A stretch of DNA of 64,000 nucleotides from Termitomyces sp. T153. Taxonomy: Eukaryota > Basidiomycota > Agaricomycetes > Agaricales > Lyophyllaceae. A program made the position numbers and the translations under genes. The notes under the pieces were generated by a model, which ran no database searches, was not told the origin of the DNA, and was given only the letters and a program-made list of their open reading frames with translations. Shown piece by piece: positions 22,501-32,899 of the stretch (positions are counted from its first letter, which is position 1; each line of letters begins with the position of its first letter). The stretch is from the NCBI GenBank assembly GCA_018296165.2, contig JACKQL020000141.1:41327-105326 (forward strand), given 5' to 3'.

Positions 22501-25500
22501 GTTGCATTCTCACCAGATGGGAAGTCCATTGTCTCTGGGTCATATGATGAATCTGTGAGGATGTGGGATGCCTATAGTGGTGCACAGTTGCAGGAATTAA
22601 CTGGCCACACTGACTCTGTCACATCTGTTGCATTCTCACCAGATGGGAAGTCCATTGTCTCTGGCTCATTTGACAAATCTGTGAGGGTGTGGAATGCCTC
22701 CAGTGGTGCACAGTTGCAGGAATTAAATGGCCACACCAACTGGGTCACATCTGTTGCATTCTCACCAGATAGAAAGTCCATTGTCTCTGGCTCATATGAC
22801 AGATCTGTGAGAGTGTGGGATGCCTCTAGTGGTGCCCAGTTGCAGGCATTAGATGGTCACACTGACCTTGTCACATCTGTTGCATTCTCACCAGATGGGA
22901 AGTCCATTGTCTCTGGCTCAGATGACAAATCTATGAGGGTGTGGGATGCCTCCAGTGGTGCACAGTTGCAGGAATTAACTGGCCACACTGACTGTGTCAC
23001 ATCTGTTGCATTCTCACCAGATGGGAAGTCCATTGTCTCTGGCTCATTTGACAAATCTGTGAGGGTGTGGGATGCCTCCAGTGGTGCACAGTTGCAGGAA
23101 TTAAATGGCCACACTGACTGGGTCACATCTGTTGCATTCTCACCAGATGGGAAGTCCATTGTCTCTGGGTCATATGATAAATCTGTGAGGGTGTGGGATG
23201 CCTCCAGTGGTGCACAGCTGGAGGATTTGAATGGCCACACTGACCCTGTCACATCTGTTGCATTCTCACCAGATGGGAAGTCCATTGTCTCTGGCTCATA
23301 TGATGAATCTGTGAGGGTGTGGGATGCCTCCAGTGGTGCACAGTTGCAGGAATTAAATGGCCACACCAACTGTGTCACATCTGTTGCATTCTCACCAGAT
23401 GGGGAATCCATTGTCTCTGGCTCAGATGACAAATCTATGAGGGTGTGGGATGCCTCCAGTGGTGCACAGTTGCAGGAATTAACTGGCCATACTGACTGGG
23501 TCACATCTGTTGCATTCTCACCAGATGGGAAGTCCATTGTCTCTGGCTCAGATGATGAAACTGTGAGGGTGTGGGATGCCTCCAGTGGTGCACAGTTGCA
23601 GGGCTTACATGGCCACACTGGCCCTGTCACATCTGTTGCATTCTCACCAGATGGGAAGTCCATTGTCTCTGGCTCTGACAAATCTGTGAGGGTGTGGGAT
23701 GCCTTCAGTGGTGCCCAGTTGCAGGCATTAGATGGTCACACTGACCTTGTCACATCTGTTGCATTCTCACCAGATGGGAAGTCCATTGTCTCTGGCTCAG
23801 ATGACAAATCTGTGAGGGTGTGGAATGCCTCCAGTGGTGCACAGTTGCAGGAATTAAATGGCCACACCAACTGGGTCACATCTGTTGCATTCTCACCAGA
23901 TAGAAAGTCCATTGTCTCTGGCTCATATGACAGATCTGTGAGAGTGTGGGATGCCTCTAGTGGTGCCCAGTTGCAGGCATTAGATGGTCACACTGACCTT
24001 GTCACATCTGTTGCATTCTCACCAGATGGGAAGTCCATTGTCTCTGGCTCAGATGACAAATCTATGAGGGTGTGGGATGCCTCCAGTGGTGCACAGTTGC
24101 AGGAATTAACTGGCCACACTGACTGTGTCACATCTGTTGCATTCTCACCAGATGGGAAGTCCATTGTCTCTGGCTCATTTGACAAATCTGTGAGGGTGTG
24201 GGATGCCTCCAGTGGTGCACAGTTGCAGGAATTAAATGGCCACACTGACTGGGTCACATCTGTTGCATTCTCACCAGATGGGAAGTCCATTGTCTCTGGG
24301 TCATATGATAAATCTGTGAGGGTGTGGGATGCCTCCAGTGGTGCACAGCTGGAGGATTTGAATGGCCACACTGACCCTGTCACATCTGTTGCATTCTCAC
24401 CAGATGGGAAGTCCATTGTCTCTGGCTCATATGATGAATCTGTGAGGGTGTGGGATGCCTCCAGTGGTGCACAGTTGCAGGAATTAACTGGCCACACTGA
24501 CTGTGTCACATCTGTTGCATTCTCACCAGATGGGAAGTCCATTGTCTCTGGCTCATTTGACAAATCTATGAGGGTGTGGGATGCATCCAGTGGTGCACAG
24601 CTGGAGGAGTTAACTGGCCACACTGACTGGGTCACATCTGTTGCATTCTCACCAGATGGGAAGTCCATTGTCTCTGGCTCTGACAAATCTGTGAGGGTGT
24701 GGAATGCCTCCAGTGGTGCACAGTTGCAGAAATTAAATGGACACACTGTCTGTATCACATCTGTTGCATTCTCACCAGATGGGAAGTCCATTGTCTCCGG
24801 GTCATGATGAATCTGTGAGGATGTGGGATGCCTATAGTGGTGCACAGTTGCAGGAATTAACTGGCCACACTGACTCTGTCACATCTGTTGCATTCTCACC
24901 AGCTGGGAAGTCCATTGTCTCTGGCTCATTTGACAAATCTGTGAGGGTGTGGGATGCCTCAGTGGTGCACAGTTGCAGGAATTAAATGGCACACCAACTG
25001 GGTCACATCTGTTGCATTCTCACCAGATAGAAAGTCCATTGTCTCTGGCTCATATGACAGATCTGTGAGAGTGTGGGATGCCTCTAGTGGTGCCCAGTTG
25101 CAGGCATTAGATGGTCACACTGACCTTGTCACATCTGTTGCATTCTCACCAGATGGGAAGTCCATTGTCTCTGGCTCAGATGACAAATCTATGAGGGTGT
25201 GGGATGCCTCCAGTGGTGCACAGTTGCAGGAATTAACTGGCCACACTGACTGTGTCACATCTGTTGCATTCTCACCAGATGGGAAGTCCATTGTCTCTGG
25301 CTCATTTGACAAATCTGTGAGGGTGTGGGATGCCTCCAGTGGTGCACAGTTGCAGGAGTTAACTGGCCACACTGACTCTGTCACATCTGTTGCATTCTCA
25401 CCAGATGGGAAGTCCATTGTCTCTGGCTCATATGATGAATCTGTGAGGGTCTGGGATGCCTCCAGTGGTGCACAGTTGCAGGAATTAAATGGCCACACCA

Positions 25501-28500
25501 ACTGTGTCACATCTGTTGCATTCTCACCAGATGGGAAGTCCATTGTCTCTGGCTCATTTGACAAATCTGTGAGGGTGTGGGATGCCTCCAGTGGTGCACA
25601 GTTGCAGGAATTAAATGGCCACACTGACTGGGTCACATCTGTTGCATTCTCACCAGATGGGAAGTCCATTGTCTCTGGGTCATATGATAAATCTGTGAGG
25701 GTGTGGGATGCCTCCAGTGGTGCACAGCTGGAGGATTTGAATGGCCACACTGACCCTGTCACATCTGTTGCATTCTCACCAGATGGGAAGTCCATTGTCT
25801 CTGGCTCATATGATGAATCTGTGAGGGTGTGGGATGCCTCCAGTGGTGCACAGTTGCAGGAATTAAATGGCCACACCAACTGTGTCACATCTGTTGCATT
25901 CTCACCAGATGGGGAATCCATTGTCTCTGGCTCAGATGACAAATCTATGAGGGTGTGGGATGCCTCCAGTGGTGCACAGTTGCAGGAATTAACTGGCCAT
26001 ACTGACTGGGTCACATCTGTTGCATTCTCACCAGATGGGAAGTCCATTGTCTCTGGCTCAGATGATGAAACTGTGAGGGTGTGGGATGCCTCCAGTGGTG
26101 CACAGTTGCAGGGCTTACATGGCCACACTGGCCCTGTCACATCTGTTGCATTCTCACCAGATGGGAAGTCCATTGTCTCTGGCTCTGACAAATCTGTGAG
26201 GGTGTGGGATGCCTTCAGTGGTGCCCAGTTGCAGGCATTAGATGGTCACACTGACCTTGTCACATCTGTTGCATTCTCACCAGATGGGAAGTCCATTGTC
26301 TCTGGCTCAGATGACAAATCTGTGAGGGTGTGGAATGCCTCCAGTGGTGCACAGTTGCAGGAATTAAATGGCCACACCAACTGGGTCACATCTGTTGCAT
26401 TCTCACCAGATAGAAAGTCCATTGTCTCTGGCTCATATGACAGATCTGTGAGAGTGTGGGATGCCTCTAGTGGTGCCCAGTTGCAGGCATTAGATGGTCA
26501 CACTGACCTTGTCACATCTGTTGCATTCTCACCAGATGGGAAGTCCATTGTCTCTGGCTCTGACAAATCTGTGAGGGTGTGGAATGCCTCCAGTGGTGCA
26601 CAGTTGCAGAAATTAAATGGACACACTGACTGTGTCACATCTGTTGCATTCTCACCAGATGGGAAGTCCATTGTCTCTGGCTCATTTGACAAATCTATGA
26701 GGGTGTGGGATGCATCCAGTGGTGCACAGCTGGAGGAGTTAACTGGCCACACTGACTGGGTCACATCTGTTGCATTCTCACCAGATGGGAAGTCCATTGT
26801 CTCTGGCTCTGACAAATCTGTGAGGGTGTGGAATGCCTCCAGTGGTGCACAGTTGCAGAAATTAAATGGACACACTGTCTGTATCACATCTGTTGCATTC
26901 TCACCAGATGGGAAGTCCATTGTCTCCGGGTCATATGATGAATCTGTGAGGATGTGGGATGCCTATAGTGGTGCACAGTTGCAGGAATTAACTGGCCACA
27001 CTGACTCTGTCACATCTGTTGCATTCTCACCAGCTGGGAAGTCCATTGTCTCTGGCTCATTTGACAAATCTGTGAGGGTGTGGGATGCCTCCAGTGGTGC
27101 ACAGTTGCAGGAATTAAATGGCCACACCAACTGGGTCACATCTGTTGCATTCTCACCAGATAGAAAGTCCATTGTCTCTGGCTCATATGACAGATCTGTG
27201 AGAGTGTGGGATGCCTCTAGTGGTGCCCAGTTGCAGGCATTAGATGGTCACACTGACCTTGTCACATCTGTTGCATTCTCACCAGATGGGAAGTCCATTG
27301 TCTCTGGCTCATTTGACAAATCTGTGAGGGTGTGGGATGCCTCCAGTGGTGCACAGATGCAGGAATTAACTGGCCACACTGACTGTGTCACATCTGTTGC
27401 ATTCTCACCAGATGGGAAGTCCATTGTCTCTGGCTCATATGATGAATCTGTGAGGGTGTGGGATGCCTCCAGTGGTGCACAGTTGCAGGAGTTAACTGGC
27501 CACACTGACTCTGTCACATCTGTTGCATTCTCACCAGATGGGAAGTCCATTGTCTCTGGCTCATATGATGAATCTGTGAGGGTCTGGGATGCCTCCAGTG
27601 GTGCACAGTTGCAGGAATTAAATGGCCACACCAACTGTGTCACATCTGTTGCATTCTCACCAGATGGGAAGTCCATTGTCTCTGGCTCATTTGACAAATC
27701 TGTGAGGGTGTGGGATGCCTCCAGTGGTGCACAGTTGCAGGAGTTAACTGGCCACACTGACTCTGTCACATCTGTTGCATTCTCACCAGATGGGAAGTCC
27801 ATTGTCTCTGGCTCATATGATGAATCTGTGAGGGTCTGGGATGCCTCCAGTGGTGCACAGTTGCAGGAATTAAATGGCCACACCAACTGTGTCACATCTG
27901 TTGCATTCTCACCAGATGGAAAGTCCATTGTCTCTGGCTCAGATGACAAATCTGTGAGGGTGTGGAATGCCTCCAGTGGTGCACAGTTGCAGAAATTAAA
28001 TGGCCACACCAACTGTGTCACATCTGTTGCATTCTCACCAGATGGGGAATCCATTGTCTCTGGCTCAGATGACAAATCTATGAGGGTGTGGGATGCCTCC
28101 AGTGGTGCACAGTTGCAGGAATTAACTGGCCACACTGACTGTGTCACATCTGTTGCATTCTCACCAGATGGGAAGTCCATTGTCTCTGGCTCATTTGACA
28201 AATCTGTGAGGGTGTGGGATGCCTCCAGTGGTGCACAGTTGCAGGAATTAAATGGCCACACTGACTGGGTCACATCTGTTGCATTCTCACCAGATGGGAA
28301 GTCCATTGTCTCTGGGTCATATGATAAATCTGTGAGGGTGTGGGATGCCTCCAGTGGTGCACAGCTGGAGGATTTGAATGGCCACACTGACCCTGTCACA
28401 TCTGTTGCATTCTCACCAGATGGGAAGTCCATTGTCTCTGGCTCATTTGACAAATCTGTGAGGGTGTGGGATGCCTCCAGTGGTGCACAGTTGCAGGAAT

Positions 28501-29189
28501 TAAATGGCCACACCAACTGGGTCACATCTGTTGCATTCTCACCAGATAGAAAGTCCATTGTCTCTGGCTCATATGACAGATCTGTGAGAGTGTGGGATGC
28601 CTCTAGTGGTGCCCAGTTGCAGGCATTAGATGGTCACACTGACCTTGTCACATCTGTTGCATTCTCACCAGATGGGAAGTCCATTGTCTCTGGCTCATTT
28701 GACAAATCTGTGAGGGTGTGGGATGCCTCCAGTGGTGCACAGATGCAGGAATTAACTGGCCACACTGACTGTGTCACATCTGTTGCATTCTCACCAGATG
28801 GGAAGTCCATTGTCTCTGGCTCATATGATGAATCTGTGAGGGTGTGGGATGCCTCCAGTGGTGCACAGTTGCAGGAATTACATGGCCACACTGGCTCTGT
28901 CACATCTGTTGCATTCTTGCCAGATGGCAAGGTCACTGTCTCTACTTCAAATGATAATTCTATGAGGGTGTGGGATAGTCAATATGCTACATGGAAGTGT
29001 GCACATGATGATTGGATAGTGTTTACCCCTACTACACATCAATTAATGTGGGTTCCTGAAGATGTTCAAACAACATTATACCTCCCAATCAATACTCTCA
29101 TTATTTCATCTTCTTCCTCTTATCATATGGATTTTGTATCATGCAAATTTGGAGAAGATTGGGCACAATGTTATGTCCCTTTCTTCTGA
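16521..29189 (+). CDS. giant NACHT-WD40 NLR-like protein
   Basis: Exons: 16521-16623, 16690-16704, 16758-16894, 16945-17075, 17124-17262, 17428-19032 and 19110-29189; all phases agree, and exons 1-6 encode 710 residues. Residues 1 to about 225 form an N-terminal region of unknown fold ending in the KDFQ..LNTWPHSD linker typical of this fungal family. NACHT: P-loop GHAGSGKS at about 236-243 (17608-17631), Walker B LLVIDALDE at about 341-349. A helical region follows, with the PHLYLSAL segment near 19180. Then come about 77 WD40 units of 42 residues (41 in seven units), each with GH and VRVWD/MRVWD, and a tail ending WAQCYVPFF. STAND proteins of this kind are thought to sense ligands through the repeats and oligomerise through NACHT in fungal self/non-self or immune responses (HET-D/HET-E type); the ligand here is unknown. 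Four indels (20360, 24806, 24959, 24988) interrupt the frame; as printed the product would stop at 20411 after eight repeats. Intron 4 (17076-17123) removes an in-frame TGA and has a GTGTGT donor, so it is the least certain. Confidence 0.85.
19345..28975 (+). repeat. WD40-coding tandem array, 126-bp unit, about 77 copies
   Basis: Units are nearly identical at the DNA level, built on ACATCTGTTGCATTCTCACC and GGGAAGTCCATTGTCTCTGG blocks. Seven units lack one codon (SGSDKS instead of SGSYDKS or SGSDDKS). Variation is concentrated in the two residues after GHT, in the DGK/DGE/DRK position, in the YD/DD/FD pair and in the following K/E/R/N. Longer blocks are duplicated: for example 22990-23990 and 25500-26510 have the same eight units in the same order. 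I could find only two CpG dinucleotides in the whole array (about 24797 and 26926). Confidence 0.95.
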
Positions 29190-29731
29190 TATATTCTCTG
29201 ATGCTTCCATCTATGATCTTTCATTAACTGCACAAATCAATAAATCCCTGACTAACATAGCAATTATATTGTTCTGTTAAATAAATTTATCAAATGTTCC
29301 TGCTGTTTACTGGTTTCCTTTGTCATTCCTTTTAAAAGGCAGAAAGTACATTCACCCATCATGAGTCCATCTTATGAACCCATCTTTTGATCTAAATGTC
29401 ATGAAACAGTAGCACATAATTGTTATTACAGTTGGAGGGTAGTTCAAAGTATCCTTGGAAACTCTGCATATGTAACTGGTTTGTACATCTCTGTAAGTTC
29501 ATAGATTTATGGGAATGTAATATTGGGTCTCACATCAGAAGGGAAATTTCTGTCACAAGGCAAGTCTCTAGTCTGCTCAGTGCAGGATCTTCCTGCTAGG
29601 TTATCTGATCCTCTCCTCAAGCTACCATATTGGCCTTGATATAAACAAATATTTAGATTTGACAGCATATAGTGGTTCATATAGCCACTCCTGTAGATAG
29701 GCTGAAAGTACCTCACCCAATGTGAGGCCAT
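29190..29731. other. 3' flank of the NLR gene
   Basis: No gene seen. AATAAA at about 29280, some 90 bases after the stop codon, may be the polyadenylation signal. Confidence 0.5.
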
Positions 29732-30196
29732 TGTGAGGGGAACAAACACTCTGTGGGTTGACCCAACAAGAGCAAGCTAGTGCAGGTGATGAGCAAGCAT
29801 CAAAGGAGCAGAACAGAAGCTAAGAGGCAGGCAAGGGGTGAGTGCTGCAAGCCAAGCAAGGTGGCAATGCTGGGGTTCTCACAATTGGTTCACCAGATAG
29901 ACCTGGGGAACACTGCATTTGATTGGTCAAAGGATATTCTATCCTTATGACTGGCTTATATACTACATTCATGGCTATGCTATGACTAATACTATATGTG
30001 GTAAGTGGCCTGGGTATGCTAAGCAGTAATGACTATCAATATGTCAAAAGCAGAAATAGGGTCCAATGACTACAAAGGGCTGACTAGTACAAGATGAAAG
30101 GGGAATAGGGGTTGTCAGGCAGCCAGTCCAGTAATGTACCATGTGGCTAAGCCCAATATAGGGTTGGACTACCCATAGAAGGGTTGTCCCCTTACA
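29732..30196 (+). mobile_element. solo LTR, family D
   Basis: Starts TGTGAGGGGAA, ends TTGTCCCCTTACA, and is flanked on both sides by the perfect 5-bp TSD GCCAT (29727-29731 and 30197-30201). A second, inverted copy of the family lies at 37538-38014. No internal coding part of this family is present in the window. Orientation is arbitrary. Confidence 0.9.
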
Positions 30197-30201
30197 GCCA
30201 T

Positions 30202-30725
30202 CTTATGAAAACAGCCTCAGATCTGGGTATAATAGGAATCTGCCATGTAAAGTGTCTTGTTTTATGCTTATAAAAGAGAGAGAGAAATGAGAATATGACA
30301 AATAAGAAAGTCAGGAGTAAGTGGATTAGAAGAAATAAAATAAGGAAGAAAGGAGGAAATCAGTGTTTCATGATAGTGCTTCCCAAGGCAATACTGAGAA
30401 GAAAACCTGTTATACTATTTCTGGACAGAATACTACTTAATTACCTGTATTGACAGCACCCTTTGGTGCTGTCCATTTGTTTGTACATATTACATAATGT
30501 AAGGCATACTTGTTTCCATGAATCCATGATTGATTTAGGCATTTTGCCAAGCTGAAAAAGCTTCATGGAGCAACACCTATTGTTTTTCAAAACATCAGAA
30601 TTTGCCACATTACAACATAATGTGGTCAGGGAGTGTAGTGATGCCAGAAGGGCTCCTAGCAGCCACTCCTATTAGACTAGTTCTAGCTGGTCTAACTGTT
30701 CTTGCTACTTGAAAAACAAAGGTGT
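30202..30725. other. degenerate repeat DNA with a family-C gag-like fragment
   Basis: About 30590-30710 resembles the start of the family-C ORF at 31143 and 59220 (shared stretch GGAGTGCTTCCAGCAGC-like, then TATTAGAC..AGCTGGTCTA). It is bracketed by an imperfect inverted repeat of about 20 bp (30571-30590 and 30709-30727). The rest shows nothing I can identify. Confidence 0.45.
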
Positions 30726-30939
30726 TGTAATGGAGCATTTCCTGAACCTCCTTATTACAGTTATTACCTATTATTTATAATATTTATTATTACTATATTC
30801 AACTTTGATTGGCATGCTGCTTATTTAGTGTACCTATTGCATTACATAAGGCATTGCTTTACTTGCATACCTATAGTACAAAATCATGACAGGTAATTGA
30901 CTTATGGGTTGTGTATTATAAGCTGTGAGAACTCTAATA
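30726..30939 (+). repeat. family-C LTR (E8)
   Basis: Begins TGTAATGGAGCA; ends near CTCTAATA. It aligns along its length with the family-C LTR at 50104-50189 plus 58899-59018 (TGTAATGGAGCA to CCTGTAACA), once the E5 insertion is removed from that copy. Both are about 210 bp and are followed by the same leader sequence (AGAAGTTCACTGCCACTAG at 31010 and 59089). Confidence 0.6.
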
Positions 30940-31142
30940 GCAATCTTCAGTCAAATTTGCATTGACTTGCACACACTATGAAGTGCCAAGTATATTGAAC
31001 TTCCTTTAGAAGTTCACTGCCACTAGCAATTATAATGTTCACCTTCTTCACTGGGCACCATCATGACCATCAAGAGCTAAGTGTTTAGTTCTAATGCCAA
31101 ACATTCAGTGGATGAGCACTGCTTGGAGCTTCATATGAATAA

Positions 31143-31439
31143 ATGGAACTTGCCACATCACTTCATGGTGTGGGTAGAGAGAGCATGGTGATATCAGGAG
31201 TGCTTCCAGCAGCTACTCCTATTAGACCAGCTGTAGCTGGTCTAGGTGGTGTTGCTACTAGAAGCAGAAGAGTGCCATTTGAGAGGCTGTACCCAAAAGT
31301 AGAACCTGTGGTGCAGCCAATGCTTGCAAACAAAAGAAAAAAACCCTTGGTATGTGCCTATGCTGGTGTGAGTGGGAGGACTTGGGTCCTTCCTAGTGAA
31401 CATGGGAGAACCTCAAGAATCTCCTACCATGATTACCCC
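31143..31439 (+). pseudogene. family-C ORF, 5' part (gag-like, E8)
   Basis: An open frame of 99 codons from MELATSLHGVGRES that resembles the N-terminus of the family-C gag at 59220. It is interrupted after codons HDYP by the family-A element E2 (31440-48569). On the far side, at 48575, the frame continues without shift as IAEDGGELQESRA and ends at 48736. The interrupted ORF therefore runs about 153 codons. This in-frame continuation is what convinced me that E2 is a single insertion. Confidence 0.6.
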
Positions 31440-32741
31440 TGTCAGGTCCCACTGACTATGGGGGCTCAGCTACACTGGTGGGTCCTTACTAGGCAGATGC
31501 AATGTCCTGCACTTATAATCTAGCATTCCATCAGTGGGGTGAATGATAGGGACTTGTGAGGGGAAGCCAAGGGAAGCAGTCCAAGCAAGTCTGGAGTGGT
31601 CCAGGAAAATCTAAGACCAAGTATATCAAATGTTGGGCTTGGGTGAGCATCAGAAACAAGTTTGTAGGTGCACAAATCAATTGTAGGGTAAGTGGAGGCT
31701 TTGCAAACAATGGGAGTGGAGCTGGAGTTTGACAGGGGATCAATCAAGACTATTGGATTCTGGAATCAAGCAAAGGGTAAGGTCCAGAGTTGTCGTAGGA
31801 ATGTTTGAAGGTTGTAGCACATGTGCAGAGTTCATAAACAACCCCCACCCAAACCAACCCAACAACCCCACCAAACCCCCCCACCAAACCCCAACAAACA
31901 ACCCAAACCCACAACCCCCCCACCCTGATGTCAGAGAAGAAAGAGACTTAGGGAAATAAAGAAAACAGAGACAGTCAAGGCAAGATAGAGACAAGATGAG
32001 ATGGAACTGAGAAAAGGAAATAGATTTGAGACTAAAAAAATAGAGATGGGAACAAAAGAAACATGAGACACAAGTAATCAGTTAATGCAATATCAGGACT
32101 AAGGTAATGGATGCAACTCTATGTTGTTATATACTGACTACTAGACCTTCTCTGAGGTTTGAGGTGGCAATGGTGGGGCTCATTGGAGCTACATGGGGTG
32201 GATGAGTGTCAGTTCTGATTGGGGGGTGAGCTGCGGTGATATTCTGATGCAGATGTGGCCCATTCTGCAGTTGTTGAGGAGCTCCAAGGGGGTTGCATGG
32301 GTTGTGGGGTTAGTCAAACAATGTGTGTTGGAGTCAGGAATTGTGTTGGAGGAGCTTGGGAGCCTTGTAAGCAAGAGGGGGAGCTGAAGAGGCCTATGGG
32401 GGATGTGTCAGAGTTTGCCAGGGGGTCATTGGGGTTTGCCAAGGAAGTGCGGGGGTTGCATGGGTTGTGGGGTTGGTCAAACAATGTGTGTTGGAGTCAG
32501 GAATTGTGTTGGAGGAGCTTGGAAGCCTTGTAAGCAAGAGAGGGAGCTGAAGAGGCCCATAGGGGATGTGTCAGGGTTTGCTAGGGGGTCATTGGGGTTT
32601 GCCAAGGAAGTGCTGGACTTGGCTAGGGCAGGCACCATGGGTCAACAAAGGTTGAGGTGAGTTGGGGAAGCATTAGGGAGTGCTCCAGGGAAGCAGGGTG
32701 ACTTAGGAGGAACTCCAGAAGTGTGAGAGTGAGTTATGACA
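31440..32741 (-). repeat. gypsy-A 3' LTR of E2
   Basis: Reads TGTCATAACTC..CCTGACA on the minus strand. Longer than its partner at 47519-48569 because of an insertion of about 88 bases made only of A and C (about 31837-31924) and a 162-bp tandem duplication (32291-32452 and 32453-32614). Confidence 0.85.
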
Positions 32742-32899
32742 TCATGCCTCTTTCAGCATTGAGACTCTCAAGATGTGGGATGAGAGTTGGGAATTGGTAG
32801 GGGCATGGGAATCAAAGCATAAGCAATATTGATCAAATTCACAGCTGTGGCAGTGTGGGTAACAAAGTCAAAGCAGGATTGTCACTTATCAAGAAGACT

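Noticed and set aside
19190..28936. Long antisense ORFs (up to 438 codons) through the WD40 array
   Set aside because: They are a by-product of the repeated unit having no stop in one reverse frame; they follow the repeat period, contain no known domain and break where units vary.
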